64,000 nt of DNA from Streptomyces albiflavescens (GTDB taxonomy: Bacteria > Actinomycetota > Actinomycetes > Streptomycetales > Streptomycetaceae), in the NCBI RefSeq assembly GCF_014645835.1, contig NZ_BMMM01000004.1, positions 62,001 to 126,000 of the forward strand. The letters are read 5' to 3'. Each line of letters starts with the position of its first letter. Position 1 is the first letter of the stretch. Positions 35,467 to 44,155 of this stretch are shown here, piece after piece. A model generated the notes under the pieces. The model did no database searches and was not told the origin of the DNA. It saw nothing but the letters and a program-made list of their open reading frames with translations. Made by a program: the position numbers and the translations under genes.

Positions 35467-37194
35467 ATGAGCACGGGCAGGGGCACGGGCGGGGGTACGG
35501 GGATGAGCAACGGGCATTCGGGCATCACCAGACGGCGCCTGCTCGGCAGCGCCACAGCCGTGGCGGCCGTCGCCGTGACCGGCGGAACGACGACGGCCGC
35601 CGCATCACCCGTACAAGGTGCACAACAGGGACAAGTCCCGGCCCTCTGGCACGAGTTCACCCGCACCCCCTTCACCCACCCGCAGATCCCGTACATCGGC
35701 AGGTCCGGCCGCGGTGGCGGGGCGGCGCGCCTCCCTCGCCGCCCCGTGGTGGCCGACGTACGCGACTACGGCGCCGTGGCGGACGACGGCACGACGGACT
35801 GCGCCCCCGCGATCAACCGTGCCATCGCTGCTGCCGGAAGGGCCGGCGGTGGCACGGTTCTCATCCCGCCCGGCACCTTCCGCATCGACGACCTGATCCG
35901 CATCGGGCATGCGAACGTCGTGCTGCGCGGCGCAGGCAGCGACCGTACGAAGCTGTACGCGACCAAGAACCTCACCGAGCTGATCGGCGTCTACGGATCC
36001 CGTTACGGCGGCGACAAGTCGTCCTGGTCCTGGGCGGGCGGGCTCGTCTGGCTCTGTCCGGCGGACCGCTTCGCGACGCTGACGACCGCCATCAAGGCCA
36101 AGGCGTGGCCCTTCGAGGGCTGGACCGGCAACAAGCGCGACGAGTGGGAGACGCTGACGACGGTCGCGCCCGCGCGTCAGGGCTCCTGGACGGTGACGGT
36201 CGCGGACGCCGAGAAGCTGCGGCCCGGCGCGCTCGTCCTCCTCCGCCTCGCCGACGACACCGGCCACACGCTCCTGGAGCACATGGCGGGCGGCGGTCCG
36301 GGCCCCGAGGCGTACTACTGGGACGACAAGACGAAACTGACGTCGTACGTCCCCTACGAGTGGCCCGTCCGCATCGCGCACGTCCGCGGCCGCAAGGTCA
36401 CCCTCGAACGCCCCCTCCCGCTCGACGTACGCCCCGAATGGGATCCCCGCCTGACCACCCACGTCCAGGAGTTGACCGGCTCGGGCGTCGAGGGCCTCAC
36501 CCTGGAAGTGGTCGAGACGCCCCAGTCCCCGCACCTCCTCGACAAGGGCTACAACGGGGTCGTGTTCCAGTGTGCGTACGACTGCTGGGCCGACGACATC
36601 GTCGTACGTCATGTGGACAACGGATTCGGTCTTGTCGCGGCCTCCGCCTGCACCCTGCGCCGTACGAAGGTCGCGGGCCGCGGCTCGCACCACCCCTACT
36701 TCTGCCGCGAGGGCTCGCACGACAACCTCATCGAGGACTTCACGATCGAGCAGCGCACGGTGCCGGCCCCCGCCGGAACCCAACTCCACGGCATCAACGT
36801 CGAGGGCCTGTCCTCCTACAACGTCTGGTCGCGCGGCGACATGCAGATGGGCACATTCGACTCCCACCGTGGCCTGCCCTTCGCCAACGTCCGCACGGAC
36901 ATCACCGTTCACAACAACGGCCGTCACGGCGGAGACGCCAGCGCGGGGCCCCTCCTCGGCGCCCGCTTCACGCACTGGAACATCCGGGTGACCAACGGCC
37001 GCGCGGGCCTGATGAAGATCGACGGCCTCGCGCCCTACTCCGCCACCGTCGGCGTCAACGAGGTGACGGAGTTCGACCAGATCGACGTACCCGACTTCAC
37101 CGGAGACCTGCACTCCCGCCTGGAGCTGTACGGCACCACGGACGTCGTACGCCCGCGCAACCTGTACGACGCTCAGCGCGAGCTGGAGCGGTAG
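35467..37194 (+). CDS. Tat-exported right-handed beta-helix (pectate-lyase-like) protein
   Basis: The ~575-residue protein starts with a twin-arginine signal (TRRRLLGSATAVAAVAV, about residues 20-36) and contains a parallel beta-helix beginning VRDYGAVADDGTTDCAPAINRAIAAA. This is the glycosyl-hydrolase-28/pectate-lyase-3-type N-cap, followed by GGTVLIPPGTFRI. It probably degrades or binds an extracellular polysaccharide; the catalytic Asp triad is not obvious. ATG 35467 has AAGGCGG upstream; ATG 35440 and 35503 are alternatives. It overlaps the convergent AraC gene by 22 bp. Confidence 0.8.
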   Translation: MSTGRGTGGGTGMSNGHSGITRRRLLGSATAVAAVAVTGGTTTAAASPVQGAQQGQVPALWHEFTRTPFTHPQIPYIGRSGRGGGAARLPRRPVVADVRDYGAVADDGTTDCAPAINRAIAAAGRAGGGTVLIPPGTFRIDDLIRIGHANVVLRGAGSDRTKLYATKNLTELIGVYGSRYGGDKSSWSWAGGLVWLCPADRFATLTTAIKAKAWPFEGWTGNKRDEWETLTTVAPARQGSWTVTVADAEKLRPGALVLLRLADDTGHTLLEHMAGGGPGPEAYYWDDKTKLTSYVPYEWPVRIAHVRGRKVTLERPLPLDVRPEWDPRLTTHVQELTGSGVEGLTLEVVETPQSPHLLDKGYNGVVFQCAYDCWADDIVVRHVDNGFGLVAASACTLRRTKVAGRGSHHPYFCREGSHDNLIEDFTIEQRTVPAPAGTQLHGINVEGLSSYNVWSRGDMQMGTFDSHRGLPFANVRTDITVHNNGRHGGDASAGPLLGARFTHWNIRVTNGRAGLMKIDGLAPYSATVGVNEVTEFDQIDVPDFTGDLHSRLELYGTTDVVRPRNLYDAQRELER

Positions 37195-37985
37195 CGACCG
37201 GGGGAGACTCCCACCAACCGCCGGAAGTGGCGCGTCAGATGGGACTGGTCGTAGAAGCCGGTCGCGGTGGCCACCTCGGCCGGTCTTCCGCCCTCCAGGA
37301 GGAGCCGGCGGGCGCGGTCGACGCGGCGGGACATCAGGTACTGGTGCGGGGCGATGCCGTACGCGCCACTGAACGCCCGCACCAGGTGGGCGGGATGGGC
37401 GTGCACGAGCGCGGCCGCCTCGTCGAGGGCGATGCCCTGGACGAGGCGCTCGTCGAGGAGTTCGCGCAGGCGGTGGGCGAGCGGGCGGTCGGGCCGCGGC
37501 TCCTCGACGAGCCTCGGCCGCAGGTGCCCCCGCAGCCGCTCGGCGATCAGGGTCAGCCTGCTCTCGGCCTCCCACTCGTCCCCGGGGTGCGCCAGCGCCC
37601 GGTGCAACTGCCCGACGCGGCGCCGCAGCACGGGATCCACCAGGTCGGGACCGTCCACCGCCGGCCCGATGAGGCTCTCGTCGAGCCGGCTCAGGTCGAG
37701 GTACAGGACCCGCTTGCGAAAGCCGTGCTCGGTGACCGGTGAACCGTTGTGCGGGACGTGCGGCGGCAGCAGCGACACCGTGTCGTGCGGAGTGCCGTGC
37801 TCATGCCGGTCGAGGTCGTACCGTACGGCGCCGTCGTCGACGATCAGCAGCGTCCACGCCTCGTGCACGTGCATGGGATACGCGTACTCGGTGTAGTGGG
37901 CGTGGAAGACCTCCACGACACCCGGAACGTGCGGGCGCCACGCGGTGATCTCCCGCTGAGGGGCCGGATGGGCCTGAGGGGCCAT
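37173..37985 (-). CDS. AraC-family regulator
   Basis: The 270-residue protein has an N-terminal cupin-like arm (HVHEAWTLLIVDDG, PHVPHNG) and a C-terminal AraC/XylS double HTH (residues ~165-265; VHAHPAHLVRAFSGAYGIAP, ATATGFYDQSHLTRHFRRLVG). The start MAPQAHPA at 37985 lies 7 nt after TACGTT on the minus strand. It may control the divergent DUF2000 gene. No ligand is known. Confidence 0.85.
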   Translation of the reverse strand: MAPQAHPAPQREITAWRPHVPGVVEVFHAHYTEYAYPMHVHEAWTLLIVDDGAVRYDLDRHEHGTPHDTVSLLPPHVPHNGSPVTEHGFRKRVLYLDLSRLDESLIGPAVDGPDLVDPVLRRRVGQLHRALAHPGDEWEAESRLTLIAERLRGHLRPRLVEEPRPDRPLAHRLRELLDERLVQGIALDEAAALVHAHPAHLVRAFSGAYGIAPHQYLMSRRVDRARRLLLEGGRPAEVATATGFYDQSHLTRHFRRLVGVSPGRYRSSSR

Positions 37986-38034
37986 GCAAAGAACGTACAA
38001 GACGACCTCCTACGGCGTTCGAGAGTCTCGACGT

Positions 38035-38469
38035 ATGAGCACCTCGACCCCTGAACCCATCCGCTTCGACACCAAGATCGCCGTACTGCTGCGGGACGAC
38101 CTCGAGCCCTGGCAGCGACTCAATGTGACCGCTTTCCTGGTCAGCGGGCTCGGGACGGTCCTCCCGGAGGTGATCGGCGAGCCGTACGAGGACGCCGACG
38201 GCACGCCGTATCTGCCGATGTTCCGCCAGCCCGTGCTGATCTTCGAGGGCTCGAAGGAGACCTTGACCGCCGCGCACGGCCGCGCACTGTCCCGGGCGCT
38301 GCCGCGCGCGGTCTTCACGTCCGATCTGTTCGCCACGGGCAATGACCGTGACAACCGGGCGGCCGTACGGGCCGTGCCGACGGGGGAACTGGATCTGGTC
38401 GGGCTCGCGGTGTACGGGCCGCGGAACGCGGTGGACAAGGTGCTGAAGGGTGCGCGGATGCATCCCTAG
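38035..38469 (+). CDS. DUF2000-family protein
   Basis: The 144-residue protein belongs to DUF2000, a peptidyl-tRNA-hydrolase-2-like fold (FDTKIAVLLRDDLEPWQRLNVTAFL; GKLE-like GEPYEDADG). Its biochemical function is not established. It is divergent from an AraC gene (50-bp gap), a frequent arrangement. Its TAG stop and the CTA of the convergent MFS gene share the tetranucleotide CTAG (38466-38469). Confidence 0.82.
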   Translation: MSTSTPEPIRFDTKIAVLLRDDLEPWQRLNVTAFLVSGLGTVLPEVIGEPYEDADGTPYLPMFRQPVLIFEGSKETLTAAHGRALSRALPRAVFTSDLFATGNDRDNRAAVRAVPTGELDLVGLAVYGPRNAVDKVLKGARMHP

Positions 38470-39770
38470 GGGGTGGCGGTGCCGACCTCGGCGTTCGCGG
38501 AGGCTGAGGCGGTGGCGGTGGCGGTGGCGGTGGCGGTGGCGGTGGACGGCGTGGTGGCAGGCGTCGGCTCCTCGGCCGGAAGCCGGCGCATCAGCATCCC
38601 GTAGCCGAGCCCCGCCGCCGTGCCGACCACCGCGCACAGCCCCCACAGCCACTCCGCGCCGAACCGGTCGATGACCAGGCCGGACATCAGAGGCGCGATG
38701 AGCGCGGCGAGCGACCAGGACAGGGTGTACATGCCCTGGTAGCGGCCGCGGCCCTGCACGGGGGAGAGGCGGACGACCAGGCCCGTCTGAGTGGGTGCGT
38801 TGACGATCTCGGCCAGGGTCCACACGCAGACGGTGAGGGCGAAGACGCCGACCGAGCCCGCGAAGGCGGTCAGCCCGAAGCCGTATCCGGCGAGCAGCGA
38901 CGAAAGGACCAGCAGCCGTCTCGGGTCCCGGTGCTCGATGAAACGGGTGACCGGGATCTGGAGCGCGACGATGAGGACGCCGTTGACGGCGATCGCCATG
39001 CCGTAGTCGGCCGGGGTGAAGCCCGCCTCGCCCATCGCGACCGGAAGTCCGACCGACCCTTGCTGGAAGACGAGCGCGACGAGGAAGGACAGTCCGACGA
39101 CGCTCATGAAGCGGCCGTCACGCAGGACGGTGCCGAGGCCGACGACGGGTTCGGAGGCGGCCTTGGCCGTGAGGGACGGCCTGGACTCGGGCAGCTTCGC
39201 GAAGACGACGAGCGCGCAGACGAGGGTCATGCCGGCCTCGATGAGGAACCCGGCGAGATAGCTGAACTCGGCGATGAAACCGGCGGCCATGGAGGAGACG
39301 GCGAAGCCGAGGTTGATGGCCCAGTAGTTGAGGGAGAAGGCGCGGACGCGGTCCTCGGGCCGGACGATGTCGGCCATCATCGCCTGCACGGCGGGCCGCG
39401 AGGCGTTCGAGGCCATACCCACCAGGAAGGCGACCGCGGCGATCGCCACCGGGTGGTGCATGAAGCCGAGCAGCGCGACCGAGGCGGCCGTCGACAGTTG
39501 CGCGATGAGCAGGGTGGGCCGCCGCCCGAGTCGGTCGGTCATCACACCGGCCGCGAGCGAGGAGACGACACCGCCGAGTCCGTGCAAGGACGCCACCAGG
39601 CCGGCGTACGAGGCGGAGTACCCGCGGTCGAGCGTCAGGTACAACGCCATGAAAGTGGCGACAAACGCCCCGAGCCGGTTGACCAGGGTGCTGGTCCACA
39701 GCCACCAGAACTCGCGGGGGAGCCCCGAGACGGTCTCTCGGGCGGCGCGTCTCATGACGGCGAGTGGCAT
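38466..39770 (-). CDS. MFS transporter
   Basis: The 434-residue protein has twelve hydrophobic segments and the MFS loop DRLGRRPTLL between helices 2 and 3. It is a drug/sugar-type facilitator by general pattern (substrate unknown). The C-terminal tail (residues ~410-430) is an expanded Ala-Thr repeat encoded by a hexanucleotide tandem repeat. MPLAVMRRAARE at 39770 is the preferred start. Confidence 0.87.
   Translation of the reverse strand: MPLAVMRRAARETVSGLPREFWWLWTSTLVNRLGAFVATFMALYLTLDRGYSASYAGLVASLHGLGGVVSSLAAGVMTDRLGRRPTLLIAQLSTAASVALLGFMHHPVAIAAVAFLVGMASNASRPAVQAMMADIVRPEDRVRAFSLNYWAINLGFAVSSMAAGFIAEFSYLAGFLIEAGMTLVCALVVFAKLPESRPSLTAKAASEPVVGLGTVLRDGRFMSVVGLSFLVALVFQQGSVGLPVAMGEAGFTPADYGMAIAVNGVLIVALQIPVTRFIEHRDPRRLLVLSSLLAGYGFGLTAFAGSVGVFALTVCVWTLAEIVNAPTQTGLVVRLSPVQGRGRYQGMYTLSWSLAALIAPLMSGLVIDRFGAEWLWGLCAVVGTAAGLGYGMLMRRLPAEEPTPATTPSTATATATATATASASANAEVGTATP
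38510..38546. repeat. Hexanucleotide tandem repeat (GGCGGT) in the MFS 3' end
   Basis: About six copies of GGCGGT encode alternating Thr-Ala on the minus strand near the C-terminus, in the cytoplasmic tail. Confidence 0.7.
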
Positions 39771-39964
39771 GGCTGGTCCCCCACGGGTGTCTTGCTGCCT
39801 TACGGGTGTAAGTGGCTGAGGCGGCGAGCACAACTTACGAGCCGGGGAGGCCGGGGAGCCACTCAATTAACAGAAGCCGTCAACCGACGGACTTCCAGGG
39901 GGGCAAGTGTCCGGCTTCCGGGCAGGCGAGCGAGGGGACGAAGGCTTCCATTACGCTCGGGCGT

Positions 39965-40726
39965 ATGGCCGACGCACCGTACAAGCTGATCCTCCTCCGC
40001 CACGGCGAGAGCGAATGGAACGCGAAGAACCTGTTCACCGGTTGGGTGGACGTCAATCTCAACGAGAAGGGCGAGAAGGAGGCAGTCCGCGGCGGTGAGC
40101 TGCTCAAGGACGCCGGCCTGCTGCCCGACGTGGTCCACACCTCGCTCCAGAAGCGCGCGATCCGCACCGCGCAGCTCGCGCTGGAATCCGCGGACCGTCA
40201 CTGGATCCCCGTCCACCGCTCGTGGCGCCTGAACGAGCGCCACTACGGTGCCCTGCAGGGCAAGGACAAGGCGCAGACGCTCGCCGAGTTCGGCGAGGAG
40301 CAGTTCATGCTGTGGCGCCGCTCGTACGACACCCCGCCCCCGCCCCTTGAGGACGGCACGGAGTTCTCCCAGTCCGACGACCCGCGCTACGCCTCCATCC
40401 CGCCGGAGCTGCGCCCCCGCACGGAGTGCCTGAAGGACGTCGTCGTCCGCATGCTCCCGTACTGGTACGACGGCATCGTCCCCGACCTCCTCGCCGGCCG
40501 CACGGTCCTGGTCGCGGCCCACGGCAATTCGCTGCGCGCCCTGGTCAAGCACCTCGACGGCATCTCCGACGCCGACATCGCGGGCCTGAACATCCCCACC
40601 GGCATCCCCCTCTTCTACGACCTCGACGCCGACTTCAAGCCCCTCAACCCGGGCGGCACCTACCTCGACCCGGAGGCCGCGGCGGCCGCCATCGAGGCGG
40701 TCAAGAACCAGGGCAAGAAGAAGTAA
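39965..40726 (+). CDS. gpmA: 2,3-bisphosphoglycerate-dependent phosphoglycerate mutase
   Basis: The 253-residue enzyme interconverts 3- and 2-phosphoglycerate in glycolysis. It has [10 protein letters not shown] with the phospho-His (H13), the second catalytic His in AAHGNS (H186) and the dPGM insertion [27 protein letters not shown] 39965 lies 8 nt after TACGCT (39952-39957). The 3' end encodes NQGKKK, and this 3' end plus terminator is duplicated at ~45968, suggesting it is an integration target. Confidence 0.95.
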   Translation: MADAPYKLILLRHGESEWNAKNLFTGWVDVNLNEKGEKEAVRGGELLKDAGLLPDVVHTSLQKRAIRTAQLALESADRHWIPVHRSWRLNERHYGALQGKDKAQTLAEFGEEQFMLWRRSYDTPPPPLEDGTEFSQSDDPRYASIPPELRPRTECLKDVVVRMLPYWYDGIVPDLLAGRTVLVAAHGNSLRALVKHLDGISDADIAGLNIPTGIPLFYDLDADFKPLNPGGTYLDPEAAAAAIEAVKNQGKKK

Positions 40727-40727
40727 G
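40702..40727. other. Candidate attL: 3' end of gpmA
   Basis: The block CAAGAACCAGGGCAAG...AAGTA at the end of gpmA matches 45968-45992 with one internal difference. Downstream, TGATCA-GCCCC and a terminator are also shared, as expected when an element carries a replacement gene end. Confidence 0.55.
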
Positions 40728-40737
40728 ACGGACTGAT

Positions 40738-40778
40738 CAAGCCCCCTACCTGCGGGTTCTCCGCTGGTAGGGGGCTTG
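40738..40778 (+). terminator. gpmA terminator
   Basis: CAAGCCCCCTACC (40738-40750) pairs perfectly with 40766-40778 and is followed by TTGTTGTG. Confidence 0.8.
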
Positions 40779-40787
40779 TTGTTGTGT

Positions 40788-40808
40788 CTGGGCCGTCTCT
40801 GGGCCGTC
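40788..40808. repeat. 21-bp direct repeat (left copy)
   Basis: A 21-bp sequence containing two CTGGGCCGTC units is identical at 40788-40808 and 45846-45866. It flanks the mobile region and may be an att or duplication scar. Confidence 0.65.
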
Positions 40809-40812
40809 GGGA

Positions 40813-41001
40813 CTAGAAGAGGCGAACGATCACGCGGACGGAAATCAGGAACGCCATCGGAAGGACGGCAACCGGGGTAACCCCCGACCACATGCTGAGA
40901 GCGGCCCCGCCCCCACCGACGAGGCCGAACGGCAGTTCCCGGGGGGTGAGCTCGATGCGCAGGCTGCGTCGTGGCACCATGGACTTCTCCATGCGGGTCA
41001 T
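40813..41001 (-). CDS. 62-aa putative membrane protein in mobile region
   Basis: ATG 41001 is preceded by GGAG (spacing 5) and opens a 62-residue frame with two hydrophobic stretches (LPFGLVGGGGAALSMW; VAVLPMAFLISVRVIV) after a basic N-terminus (MTRMEKSMVPRRSLRIE). Its position beside the integrase is typical of small element-encoded membrane proteins. Function unknown, and coding status is uncertain. Confidence 0.45.
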   Translation of the reverse strand: MTRMEKSMVPRRSLRIELTPRELPFGLVGGGGAALSMWSGVTPVAVLPMAFLISVRVIVRLF

Positions 41002-41347
41002 GAATTCTCCAGTGCTAGGGGCAATGAATGTGCCGATGGAGAGGAGAGGTCGCTCCTGCATGAGCGGCCTCTCCGTTTATTTCGGCAACAGGACTTTACT
41101 GCGTGTAGCCCTAGGCTCACAAATCCCCAGTTAAGGCGGGGTGGGTCGCCGAACTCTTGCGGATTTTCGGTTTCGCCTTCCTGTCTCCATGTCGTGACCG
41201 GTGCGTCCGCACTCCGAGGAACGTCAGATGCTGTGCTGTTCCCTCACGAGTAGTTGATCACGGAGATTTCTGTGCTCCGGCTCCCTGTCTATGGTGGTCT
41301 TGACCAGGTGGGTTGTGTGGAGCCGACTGGCGCTCGGGTTAGATGCG
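41002..41347. other. Gap without supportable gene
   Basis: This 346-bp stretch in the mobile region is less GC-rich than its neighbours and shows no RNA motif. Confidence 0.4.
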
Positions 41348-41507
41348 GCATCAGCTATGGGTTTGATGCAGCATTAGCTATGGGTTTGGTGCGGCATCAG
41401 CTATGGGTTTGATGCAGCATTAGCTATTGGTTTGGTGCGGCATTAGCTCCGAGTTTGGTGCAGCATTAGCGTTGGTTTGGTGCGCCAATAGCTATTAGTT
41501 TGGTGCT
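41348..41507. repeat. Seven 23-bp iterons next to the integrase 3' end
   Basis: Units of the type GCATTAGCTATGGGTTTGGT plus three bases start at 41348, 41371, 41394, 41417, 41440, 41463 (22 bp) and 41485. Several units are themselves inverted (GCATCA...TGATGC). No spacers, so not CRISPR. Position between int and the att site suggests arm-type integrase or accessory-protein sites. Confidence 0.85.
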
Positions 41508-41528
41508 CGAACCCTGGGTGAACAAAAC

Positions 41529-42371
41529 TTAGTGACCTGCGTAGATAGCTGTCACTGTCTTGCGGGTGCGCTCCTGGCTGGACGGCATCAGGTGCGCGTA
41601 GACGCGGAGCGTCAGACCAGGGTCGGAGTGGCCGAGGTACTCGGCGAGGGCCTTGATGTTCTCTCCGGCGTCCAGGAGCACAGAGGCGTAGAAGTGGCGG
41701 AGGGCGTGCATGCCGTTCCCGCGGGACTCGACGTACGGCTGTCCACGCTCGGGGAACGGGATCACCCCGGCGCCGGCCAGCGCCCGCTTCCACGCCTCCT
41801 CGTTGAGCGACGTGCGCCAGACATGACCCCCGCGCGGCCCGGTGAAGATCAGCCGCTTGGTCACCGGGGGACCGTCCGCAACCTTCCACGGCAAAGTGAT
41901 CTCCACCGGCGGGAACTCCTGCATGTGCGCCCGGAGGGCGTCAGCGACCGGCCCTGGGAGCGGCACGTCCCGGAACTTTCCACCCTTCGGCGGGGCGAAC
42001 ACGGCCTTGCTGCGGCTCAGCTTGAGCTGCTGCACCACGTGCAGCGTGCTCGACTCGAAGTCGATCGCGTCGACGGCGACACCTAGGATCTCGCCTTGTC
42101 GGAGCCCGCAGCCGGCACCCAGGTCGACCATTGTTTGGAAGCGCTCAGGCATGGACGCGCGGACAGCGAAGACCCGTTCCGCCGTCCACGGGACTACGCG
42201 CTTCGTGTCGACGGTCGGCGGCCGGACCGAGCGAGCCGCACATGGGTTGCGGGGGAGATGCCCGTCATCCACGGCCGCGCTCAACGCAGCGCGCACGTTG
42301 GAGTAGATCGTCCGGGCGTAGGACCCCCGGATGCCGTTCTCTTGTAGCTGCCGCACCCAGTCGCGGATGTG
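41529..42371 (-). pseudogene. Tyrosine recombinase/integrase, 5'-truncated
   Basis: The readable frame covers the catalytic domain: Arg in GCGLRQGE, HALRHFYAS (HxxR), GHSDPGLT and the nucleophile Tyr in LRVYAHLMPSS. Homology includes only the end of the N-terminal core-binding domain (IRDWVRQLQENG) and stops near 42371, where an IS1182-derived piece begins and a stop follows. About 100 N-terminal residues are missing, so it is probably inactive. It reads toward the gpmA end, as integrases do next to attachment sites. Confidence 0.8.
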
Positions 42372-42375
42372 ACAC

Positions 42376-42502
42376 GAGGGGACGGGAGGTGATCAAGAAG
42401 CGGGCCGCCGACGACGAGGGCGTCCCGCCCAGCCAACTCCGCCTCGCCTCGCCCTATGACCTCGACGCACGCTGGGCGGCCAAGGGCGAGGATCCGTGCT
42501 GA
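42376..42502 (+). pseudogene. Internal fragment of an IS1182-family transposase
   Basis: The frame REVIKKRAADDEG...ASPYDLDARWAAKGEDPC resembles the SPYD-DARWA-KG segment of IS1182 transposases. It ends at TGA 42500-42502 and has no start of its own. It is inverted relative to the neighbouring N-terminal fragment. Confidence 0.6.
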
Positions 42503-42504
42503 CC

Positions 42505-42725
42505 CGAACAACAGCGAACTGCAACACCGTGACCAGGCATAACACCCCCGGAGACAGTCCCGGGGCACCCCGCACCCCGAACGCCTCGGCAAACGGCTCG
42601 TCCGCGAACACCTCCGCAAGCCGGTCCCGCGCCCGCATCGCCAGGCTCCCCTTCGGAAACGCAGCCCGCGCCACCAGCACGGTCTGCTCCGGGACCTCCG
42701 GCAGCCCCTTCGGCCGCATCGACAT
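42505..42725 (-). pseudogene. N-terminal fragment of an IS1182-family transposase
   Basis: MSMRPKGLPEVPEQTVLVAR, FPKGSLAMRARDRLAEVFAD and LCLVTVLQFA match the N-terminus of IS1182-type transposases. The frame then loses similarity. The element end (GAATTGCGCAGCAGAGTC, 42805-42822) lies 80 bp upstream of the start. Confidence 0.7.
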
Positions 42726-42804
42726 CCACACCACCCCCACGGCCGCACGACAGGACAACGACCGCACGAACGATCACCCCGCGCCCACCCTGGGGCCCCG
42801 CACA

Positions 42805-42822
42805 GAATTGCGCAGCAGAGTC
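42805..42822. mobile_element. Terminal inverted repeat of the IS1182 remnant
   Basis: This 18-bp end matches the termini of the MITE at 45227-45346 in 17 of 18 positions, identifying the parent type of that MITE. Confidence 0.65.
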
Positions 42823-42850
42823 AACAGCGGTGTCAAAGCCGGGCTGCACC

Positions 42851-43808
42851 AAGAGGTCCTGTCATGCCGTTGTACGCGTCCGCTCCTGCCACTGTCACCC
42901 CGATGGAAGAAGACAACTGCCCGTGTGTGGCCTGTCGCTGGGGGCACGGCACCCGCCATCCGGTCCGCCCGCGTCGCTACACCTCCGACACCACCGACGA
43001 ACAGTGGCAGGTCATCGCGCAGGTACTGCCCTGGCCGGCGTGGCTGGACGGGTACGGCGGCCGTCCGGAGGAATACTGCCGCCGTCAGATCATCGACGCG
43101 ATCTTCTACGTCGACGACAACGGCTGCAAGTGGCGCAACCTCCCCGCAGACTTCCCGCCCTGGCGCACGGTCCACGCGGTCTTCACCCGCTGGTACCAGG
43201 ACGGCGACACCGACGCAATCCACAACGACCTGCGCGACCAGGTCCGCAAGGACGAAGGCAGGGAAGTGGACCCGACCGCCGCGATCATCGACTCGCAGTC
43301 CGTCCGGGCCGCGGAGACCGTCGGCGCCGACAGTCGCGGGTACGACGCGGGGAAGAAGGTGGCAGGCCGCAAACGCCACGTGATCACGGACTGTCTCGGT
43401 CTCCTGCTGGTCGTGATGGTCACCACCGCGAGCGTGCAGGACCGTGATGGAGCCCGTCCTGCCCTGCGTCACCTGCGCGAACTCTTCGAAACGATCACCC
43501 TGGTGTGGGCCGACGGCGGCTACGCGGGCAAGTTAGTCGACTGGGCCAAGGACAAGCTCCGGCTCACGCTGGAGATCGTCAAGCGCAGCGACGACGTCAA
43601 GGGCTTCGTCGTCCTGCCCCGCAGATGGGTCGTGGAGCGAACGTTGTCGTGGATCTTTCAGCGCCGACGCTGCGTCCGCGACTACGAGCGCTTACCCGAA
43701 CATCATGAGGCCATGGTCAAGTGGTCCATGATCATGCTCATGAGCCGGAGACTGGCTCGCTCCACCACCGCCAAGCGGCCTAAATGATCAGATTGTTCAC
43801 AGGCTCTT
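42851..43808 (+). mobile_element. IS5-family insertion sequence
   Basis: It contains one complete transposase. Possible termini are the imperfect AAGAGGTCCTGT (42851) and, inverted, AAGAGCCTGT (ending 43808); the exact ends are uncertain. Confidence 0.5.
42864..43787 (+). CDS. IS5-family DDE transposase
   Basis: The 307-residue transposase has the acidic triad: D143 in AIIDSQSV, D217 in VWADGGYAG and E258 in RRWVVERTLSW, with the IS5 Y-2-R-3-E arrangement. An N-terminal DUF4096-like domain (TTDEQWQVIAQVL, CKWRNLPADFPPW) precedes the catalytic core. The frame is intact, so it may be active. It lies between the IS1182 end and the secreted-protein gene. Confidence 0.88.
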   Translation: MPLYASAPATVTPMEEDNCPCVACRWGHGTRHPVRPRRYTSDTTDEQWQVIAQVLPWPAWLDGYGGRPEEYCRRQIIDAIFYVDDNGCKWRNLPADFPPWRTVHAVFTRWYQDGDTDAIHNDLRDQVRKDEGREVDPTAAIIDSQSVRAAETVGADSRGYDAGKKVAGRKRHVITDCLGLLLVVMVTTASVQDRDGARPALRHLRELFETITLVWADGGYAGKLVDWAKDKLRLTLEIVKRSDDVKGFVVLPRRWVVERTLSWIFQRRRCVRDYERLPEHHEAMVKWSMIMLMSRRLARSTTAKRPK

Positions 43809-44155
43809 ACGGAGGGCGTAGCGGGCCATGCGCTTCCTTCAAGGTCGCGTCCTCGGGGATACGTCGCAGCCGCTTGCTGCTTCAAAAATACGAGTATATG
43901 CTCCCATGTGTCGATGGGGCCTCTCCTGCTTCCCGGGAGGATTCATGCCCCGTACCCGTTTCCCGATCAGGCGGCCGTCCGCTGGGAGGCGCGAGGGCCG
44001 TGACCGGCGTGGCGCAGCGAGAGCTGCGGTCGCCGTCGCGCAGCAGGCGACCGGTGGGACCGGTCACCTGCTTCCGGGAGCGACGTGCCGGTTCGAGCCC
44101 TGTCCCCCAGAGCAGTGCGCAGGGTGCGGCTGTGATCCAAGTGAAGGAATCTTCT

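Noticed and set aside
41348..41507. CRISPR array
   Set aside because: The 23-bp units abut without spacers and no cas genes are present.
44082..44110. tRNA gene or tRNA-based attachment site
   Set aside because: A T-arm-like GGTTCGAGCC followed by CCCCCAG is present, but no matching acceptor, D-arm or anticodon arm could be found upstream.
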